A stretch of 64,000 nucleotides of DNA from Pezicula radicicola (Eukaryota; Ascomycota; Leotiomycetes; Helotiales; Dermateaceae). Under the pieces are notes generated by a model, which did no database searches, was not told the DNA's origin, and saw nothing but the letters and a program-made list of their open reading frames with translations. The DNA lies in the NCBI GenBank assembly GCA_003008705.1, contig PDUO01000103.1:1-64000 (forward strand), in the 5' to 3' direction. The position numbers were made by a program, and so were the translations under genes. Shown piece after piece: positions 57,414 through 64,000 of this stretch. Every line of letters starts with the position of its first letter. Position 1 is the first letter of the stretch.

Positions 57414-58701
57414 GCTTGTAAGATGATAGGTTTGGCAAGTATGAAAAAACAGAAAGTAAGGAGAGACAGAGCGAGGAGGAGCGTCGATAAATAGTAACAC
57501 AAGAAGGATCATCGTCCTCGGGCTGTCTTAGAAAAGCACCCGGGACTAGCTTCAAGCTTACCTCGATGATATCTGAGTTCTGCGACCTACGGTGCCGTAC
57601 CTACAGATCATCTATCATCCGAGCAAACGGTACGGCAGCAGAGACCTGCCAACCGGCGCCATGGTGGCTTGAGCTAAGCCTCTACAAATACAGCGTCCCA
57701 CGTCCCTCAATTCGCGACGAACCCAGTTAGTGCCAAGTGCACTTCTACACCAAGTCTTGGGGGCTTGCCAAGCCATATACACCCCAAGCTTCGATATCAA
57801 GTATTGAGCTTTTATGTCATCCACCAACGCACCTATCAGAGCAACTCCAATTCCAGCGTACCGTAAGCACCATTGTTTCGAAACACACCAACAGAGCCAA
57901 GGAGCCAATAGACTCGCAAGGTGCAGTAGAGATTGCGCGTTGTCGATAGCAATGTAAGCAATCACAATATAGGAGGGAATAGTGCGATGGTAAGTAATCC
58001 TGGGCGGAGGTGGAATGTTGGTGGTGATGTTTTTGGCAACAAATGAGGTTGGGTGAGCGACGCCAGATCTGCCGGCTGTCAAAATAAAGCCAGGCTAAGG
58101 AAATAAGCTACCATTGGGGGGGGTATGGAATGAACAGGGGGTGCTTTTGGGGTCTGGGACTCGCTTGGAGCCTTTGGAGTCCCAATTTGGGACGGAGCGG
58201 TTTGTCTGGCATTTCTGTTTGTCTCATATTCTTGGTTCTGCTTCTCTGAACGACGATTGTTTGAATCCATCAATCCAGGCACTCGGGCTGTCTGAGAGCT
58301 GAGATGCGGCACGCTGCAGTCGGCGGGCTTGGAGGTGACAATCATCAGCTGCTCATGCACAATCGCGCTCAAGCAAGCGCAAGCCAAGCGACAAGAAAAG
58401 GGGCTGTGCTGGGTGGTGCACTTACGAAAATACCTATAGGGTCACGATATATATATAAGCCAGCCAAGTTACGTGGGTCGAGATTGGGTAATTGCGCAGT
58501 CAGGTCCTGTCCTGTATGATCCTGATATCATGATATCATCTTGAACGAAAGAACAAAACGCTGAAACGGTAGCGACCTTTCAGCTGGAATCCAGCAATTA
58601 TACTCATCTCTAAACGAGGAACAAGACTCTCGTCTGTCGAGCACGTGGGGTTGTAATCAACTGTAAGGTAGACGAGATCAGGAGCTTCTTCCCTGCCAAA
58701 C
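57414..58701. other. intergenic
   Basis: Promoter of the DOMON/b561 gene and further DNA with overlapping small frames (57615-58387) that lack motifs. A TATATATATA stretch lies at 58447-58456. No gene seen. Confidence 0.45.
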
Positions 58702-58862
58702 CTACTTCTCCGCACTCTTCACCCCAGTCTGCTTGGAAAGCTCAGCCTGTTGATGATGAAAATGAGATTTCTGATAGGCTAGAAAGTTCTCCATTTTTGA
58801 TAACTTGCCTTTGTCTTGGCATTCATGTTGGCACCGACAGCGTCCTTGTTGGGAGAACAATT
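58702..58862 (-). CDS. last two exons of a small gene with a GC-AG intron (partial)
   Basis: Exons 58862-58809 (18 codons, NCSPNKDAVGANMNAKTK) and 58746-58702 (AELSKQTGVKSAEK then TAG) join in phase 0. The intron (62 nt) begins GCAAGT, the standard form of the minor GC-AG class, and ends CAACAG. The first exon follows a GGGTAG acceptor, so more coding sequence lies upstream, but I could not place it. The Lys/Ala/Ser-rich, coil-like ending resembles small stress- or conidiation-type fungal proteins. Family not recognised. Confidence 0.4.
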
Positions 58863-61800
58863 CTACCCAGCTATCAAGTGGTGATAATAGTTGTCAAGTC
58901 ATGCGCATACATGTGAACACAAAAGTAAAGGAAGCCCTTTCAACTTGTAAGTTGTCGCTTCGAATGTCCATATGAGGAAGGGGCCGAGTAAAACCTTGAA
59001 ACCTTCTTTATTTTCTAGACTCCAAGATCTACAGTCTCTGCCGGCCATTAAGTTTACACATCACCAGATGCCGAGGCTAATGCGGTATTTGTCGTCGGGT
59101 CAGGCCCTGTCATTTAATTTTACCCCGACATTGGGCGATAATAATTAAGGAAGAGCTCAGCTCATGCAGTGCAGGTTGACGCTGTTGTGCAGTAGCCTTC
59201 CAATCAGGTACTTTATCTAGCTTTCCCAGTGATAAGCTGCAAAACAAAAAGGATGACGAGTCCTTCAGCTAGACTGAGGCTGTGCTTACTTCCTATTAAC
59301 AGTAGCATAGGAGCACGATTCTACGAATAGGCTATTGTCCTAATCGCCCTATCCTGTTTAACCCTTCAACCCCCCTCGTTCTACTACCTAGCACTATCAC
59401 ATCTGTAACATTGTACCGTAATTCGTCTCTGTCTCTCTGTGATCGCTTGCTTTAGTAAGGAATTTTCTTTAGCAAAGTATGTACAGTACAGCATAGTCCA
59501 TATACTAATAGGGAGTTGAAACAGAATAAAGGTATGAAATTATTGCGATTATCTACAAGAAGAGAAATGTTGCTAATTCCCCTTCCTCTGTAGACATTAT
59601 GTTGACCAAGGTCTCCCTGCCGACCTCTGTTCTTGAGAGTTCATATCTGTATGAGGGGAACCTGCTTAAAAGCCTCACTTCTAAGTACATCCCGCATAAC
59701 CTACAACCAACGGATCAGAAATGGCTGATGTTTGCGCACATAACTACGTCTGAAGTAAGTTATTAGGGAAATGCTAAGGTATATGAACCTTATTTTCGAG
59801 TTAGAAGCCCCCGGATGGACATTACGGCAAATCTGAACGTTCTAACTCTGTGGTAGATGTGAGCAGATAAACCTGTGCCTCGATAAGTTCAAGAACAAAA
59901 TCAGGCAGCCATTTTTTAACTCGTCGATTAAATGTTAGGATTAATACCGCATGTTCCGGAAGACATATATGCTTCATGGGCATCCTGCGCAAGGGCAACA
60001 AACTTTCTCTTCAGCTGGAAAGACATCCATCAATCAGGCTCATAAGACAATATGTCATCGATCCAATATGCGACTTTCTCTACCTAACGAATTTGCATAA
60101 TTAGGAAATCACAGTTCTAATCTTGTTTAGTGCTATTGTCAGTCGCTAAGTTAACATTAATGCGATTGACTGCGTCGTTATCAGATTTCTAGTAAGCAGT
60201 GCTTGTCCAGACGAATAGGTATTCGGAAAGTGGATGGCTATGCCCAACGTCAGAAGGAGGTAACCGGATACGGTCCAGTCAGAAGTACAGGAAGAGAGAG
60301 TATAATTCCGCAGGGAGAAGTTGGTCTACTGCGGCATCCGGAATGGCGGTTCTAGGTTCCCCCGTCTTAAACCAATACCAAGGATGAGTCTGTAAGATTC
60401 TTCAAACCTTTCAATAATAAGAAGAAAAAGCACTGACATAATCGCTTAGTTGAATTTACCAGGAGGCCCAGGATCAGGATGAAAATTGTAAGCTCTTGAC
60501 TGGCTCTAAAGGTGCGCTCCAGCGATGCGTCAATTCCCGGTAATACGACACTTCTAGGAAAATCTTTTGTGCTAAAGTTTTTAAAATTAATTTGCAAGGC
60601 CTAGATTATTCCTCGAGCGAACAATCATAAATGAGGTCTTTTAAAGTAAGGATCGCATCGTAGTGTTGTTGTATCGCGAGATATATAAAAATATTTGTAT
60701 CAGTAAGGAATCGCTAGGACTTGACGTACTGATTGCTGTGCCTTATTAAAGTAGGCGAGTCTGCGTAGCAAAGTCGTGAGGTCTTATAGTTAGCTTATAA
60801 CTGTTGAAGTAGTACATAGCGGTGGGAATTTCTTTGCGAGAATTTTACGTGTATTACCGATAGTCTGACGTAGACGTTAAAGAGAGTTTGCAGGTTAAAT
60901 CTCTCTATCTAGTGACGAATCGAGAATGGCAGAGCACAGTACATCAGGAAACCGGTTTGAATGGTGCCTCGCGCGACACACAACGTTTGTATCTATTAGG
61001 GTTAGACTTTATCCATTTCCGATTTATATTCGAGGGGATGATATCAGCCGATAAAGTTAAGTAATTGAACTCCTCAACCACTACATCCTTCCGCATAGAT
61101 TGTAAACAGGCAAATAAGACATAATAATCCACGATTATCAAGAGCCTTCTCAACAGAAGCTATTCCTATAATGTTCATCCCGGCGTCCTCCAAGTGGAAG
61201 ATAGAACCTCACTAAAGCTACATGGCGAGAAGCTTATAATGGGAATCCCGAGAATCATGCCTTGTATCTGCTGTTCTATAGCGTTTGGTCTTGTTTGATC
61301 CCAACGTAAACCTAAGTCAGTGTGGCGATCGATTGCATCGATAATGGTAAACTTCGCTTAATTGTGTATTTGACCCATATGTGTTGTGTTTAAACCTCTC
61401 TCTTCGTCATCACCCTAGTGAATACACAGAGCATCAACTAGATGTATCATACTTACAGATTCTGACAAACGTATAGTCCGTCTTCGATTGTCTTTGAAAG
61501 GATGACATTATGCTGACAATGCCCCAGGAGTCATCAACTGCTGCATAATTTCTCTGGCAAACCGTGTTTGTTAAAACTCCCCCGAAACGTAGCTAAGTGC
61601 AGTAAAGTCTCCCTTAATCGAAGCGTTGACGATGCCTCTGAGATTGAGGTTCGTAAGACGAAAGTTGAAATTATAAGCTTTGAAAGCTAGCGTCAAACGC
61701 TGCAAGCCGTGATGGAGTTCGCATCTCTTGGTTTATGTCTTTACGGGATCCAAAGGCATCCCCCGTAAGAATTAACTGGCCGTAATTCAAGACATGCTAC

Positions 61801-63494
61801 TTCTCCCTAGTGCTTTGACGTGGAAGGGAATCACTCCGAAGCAAGATGACCGAGCGGCAAATCCTGACATAAATAATCACCCGCACAAGCGTAGCGTGCC
61901 TCTCACTGATCCTACGCTTCATCTGTTTGGAGATATATTTATTTGGTTTGGTCCGGAAAGACCTTGTGTTGCGAAAGAACGTTGTAGGAACGGGCAAGAA
62001 ACCCATACCAAGAACAATTTCTTTGTAGTCGCACGGTGGATGAGTCCTAGCTAAGAATCAAGCCGAAGTCCACTTTGCGACAACTCATGCGAAGAGCATT
62101 GACACTGTTGTCTGACTCCCATTCACTTAAGATGCGTTAGCAAAACAATCAAGACTAGTAGATGGTCGGGTCGAGTGTCTATTGAGACTTGCCACAAGGA
62201 GTCTGCTTTACACTGCCTACCAAGCCTAGAATGTACTTTCTCCCCCTAGCTTGAGAACAAAGACTCGGATAAAACGTTTGCTAACTCTATGATGGTAGAC
62301 TAGATAGTATACTGGAAAGTTGTCGGCCAAAATGGCGGTAGCAACAATCAAAATTGGTCAACCATTTAGTTAGTGGTCAGGTTAAGCTGGCTCAGGATTC
62401 GATGCGGCTAAGAGTTTGCACGACTGACTTGCTGCTGTACTTGGCAAAAAAGTAGCTCGCTGGTGTCAACCGTCAGACATCGCTCAGGACGATCGCAATC
62501 TACACATCTGTGGATGTCAAGAGTTCTCGGAATAGTAAGGCACCCAATCGCCCTGAGAAATAAATGGGCAACGTCCAATTTCGTAGCGGGAGGGTGGGGT
62601 TTTCCGTGGTTATTAATTCTAGAAGTCGAGATGCTATACATTGAATTTTGAATACCAATGCCAAAAGGCGACTAAATTGCCTTCTTTTTAAAATATTAAA
62701 GAATAAGACAAAACAATTAATTAATCAAAAAGAAAGCTTCTAAGCTATATTCTAATAAGGACCCCTTATTTGCAACTTGAATTTCAGAGAAACAATCCAC
62801 GTGGCCGAGTCACACATCGCGATTTTGCCTAGTATGTATGATCCGTACCAAGGCAACAATCCCTTCCCCTAGCTGTGGTAAACTTCTGTCACTATGTGCT
62901 AGGAATATTTTGCGCCACTGAATTTTACCTTTACTATTACTTTGTTGTGAATATTCGGGGATAATACTACGATGGTCCAGCATTACCTTGACCAGTTAGG
63001 GGTGGGCTTCTTGAGTACCTCGTCTCTGCCTCCACATTCTCGACAAGTTGTACTTTTCCCACGAAATCAAGCACGCGAGTTACGTCTTTGATATCCTCTG
63101 TCTGGAGCGGCTTGCGCACAATAATCTTTGTATCTGGACTGTGCAGCATTTAAATGTGCCTGAGCGACGCGATGGCCGGGACCAAGGATGGGATCTATTC
63201 ACCACTACTCATCTGCTATCCTACTTCGCCTCTTACTCCCCTTGGCTCACCCAGTATTGCTCACCTTTCCGAATAGGAATAGATACCGTGCGGTTAGGAT
63301 TCAGGTTTAACAGCAATTTTGTTGTGCTTGCCAATTCCAAAAATAGGCAATGTAGCCGAATCGCGCTGCCAACAAACTTATCCTTCGTGCATCTATCGTT
63401 ATCGGCTATTTTTATAGTTCCGGATATCGTATTATAGATGCGGCAATGCGGCGGCATTGCGCAGTACTTCGTCGTACCGGGGCAAGTAGGCTTC
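58863..63494. other. about 4.6 kb with no recognisable gene
   Basis: Upstream exons of the small gene probably lie near 58870-59100. Beyond that, frames at 60199-60597, 60944-61153, 61794-62054, 62408-62651 and 63048-63437 have no motifs or splice support. Composition is mixed with local A/T-rich runs (62680-62770). The word GTACAGTACA occurs at 59481-59490. It may be a decayed repeat region milder than the AT-rich islands. Confidence 0.45.
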
Positions 63495-64000
63495 CTATGC
63501 TTTCTTCTTCCTCTTTGGACGCTTCGGTGGAAGCCGCGACGACGATTCCGAGCCCACGGCCGACGAGAAACTCGGCAACGAAGATTTCGGTACTTGTGAA
63601 TCGACTGGCGAGATGGGAGATGATCGTTGTGAGAATTGCGGAGCATCTGATGGAACTGAAGGGTCCATTTGGAATACCCCGCTACTGATGGTCTGAAAAC
63701 TTTGTGCTGGACCAAATGAGGAGGCTAAGTCGCTTTCAACATCGACTGTGCTACTCAACTTCCGTTTCCTTTCTTGCCTTGTCTGTCGACGCTCGAGGAC
63801 ATCTCCGTGAGGTCCAGCATCTTGCAAGCGCGAGTGAAATTCTCCTGCATCGGAAGAGGGTTGGAAACTTGAGTTGTCTCGTTCATGTCCATGTAAGACC
63901 AGTATCTCTCGAGCCTTTTTCTCGGCGATTCGGATCTGCTCCTTCTTGAGGGCTGGGTCAAAGCAAGCTTGCAAAAGATCAAACGGCAGAGCAACTTTTT
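63495..64000 (-). CDS. 3' end of a gene running past the window edge, unrecognised
   Basis: The frame is open from the window edge to the stop at 63497-63495. It reads KVALPFDLLQACFDPALKKE and continues helical (IRIAEKKAREILVLHGH), then a Ser/Pro-rich stretch (SFGPAQSFQTISSGVFQ) and a basic tail PPKRPKRKKKA, a strong nuclear signal. There is no start in the window. The Lys/Glu helix with a basic end suggests a nuclear protein. No family recognised. Confidence 0.6.
   Translation of the reverse strand, partial: KVALPFDLLQACFDPALKKEQIRIAEKKAREILVLHGHERDNSSFQPSSDAGEFHSRLQDAGPHGDVLERRQTRQERKRKLSSTVDVESDLASSFGPAQSFQTISSGVFQMDPSVPSDAPQFSQRSSPISPVDSQVPKSSLPSFSSAVGSESSSRLPPKRPKRKKKA

Noticed and set aside
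61794..62054. Plus frame of 86 codons
   Set aside because: No recognisable motif, start context or neighbouring exon; the opposite strand is equally open.
1..64000. tRNA, rRNA or CRISPR-like structures
   Set aside because: No convincing box A/box B pairs, rRNA-like stretches or evenly spaced repeats were seen by eye; a tRNAscan-type search would be decisive.

Overview
The window is nuclear DNA of a filamentous ascomycete (Pezizomycotina). Genes carry short introns (about 46-92 nt) with GT..AG ends and CTAAC-type branch sites. The housekeeping set is fungal: cytochrome c heme lyase, HIR3, BCS1, an S6K-type AGC kinase and a DOMON/cytochrome b561 protein. Between genes lie A/T-saturated islands that look like repeat-induced point mutation (RIP). 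A leotiomycete is my guess for the class, but nothing here proves it.

Left flank (1-6235): AT-rich islands enclose three decayed accessory genes: a roughly 304-codon frame cut by one TAA, a frame-broken RelA/SpoT-like synthetase, and the N-terminal part of an NLR-like protein cut by one TAG. This is typical of a fast-evolving, RIP-affected compartment.

Core block 1 (6242-20081): a Msb3/Gyp3-like TBC RabGAP, a ubiquitin-conjugating E2, signal peptidase subunit SEC11 transcribed divergently from cytochrome c heme lyase, a BTB/POZ protein, an unrecognised decayed Ser/Asn-repeat ORF, and a SET-domain protein with an apparent signal peptide. A 1.9 kb AT-rich island (about 20985-22840) follows.

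Core block 2 (23232-43707): HIR3 (histone-gene regulation), a kinesin with an interrupted motor domain, an orphan with a possible chromo-like segment, a protein with a Ulp1-like His-Asp-Cys arrangement, BCS1, a small CHZ-like acidic protein, a glutathione S-transferase, and an S6K/Psk1-type AGC kinase. A 31-N assembly gap lies at 35962-35992.

Right part (43708-64000): an unrecognised ORF remnant, a cytochrome P450 pseudogene with several independent lesions, a SMI1/KNR4-domain protein, several doubtful small ORFs, an acidic nuclear protein, the DOMON/b561 protein, the last two exons of a small gene with a GC-AG intron, about 4.6 kb without recognisable genes, and the 3' end of a gene that runs off the right edge.

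The genes are not an operon and act in separate processes (secretion, mitochondrial biogenesis, chromatin, vesicle traffic, signalling). Exon boundaries were read by eye from splice signals and frame continuity; no transcript data were available. I found no clear new multi-gene system. The most interesting single items are the Ulp1-like ORF, the predicted secreted SET protein, the multiply broken P450, and two introns that are open in frame if retained.
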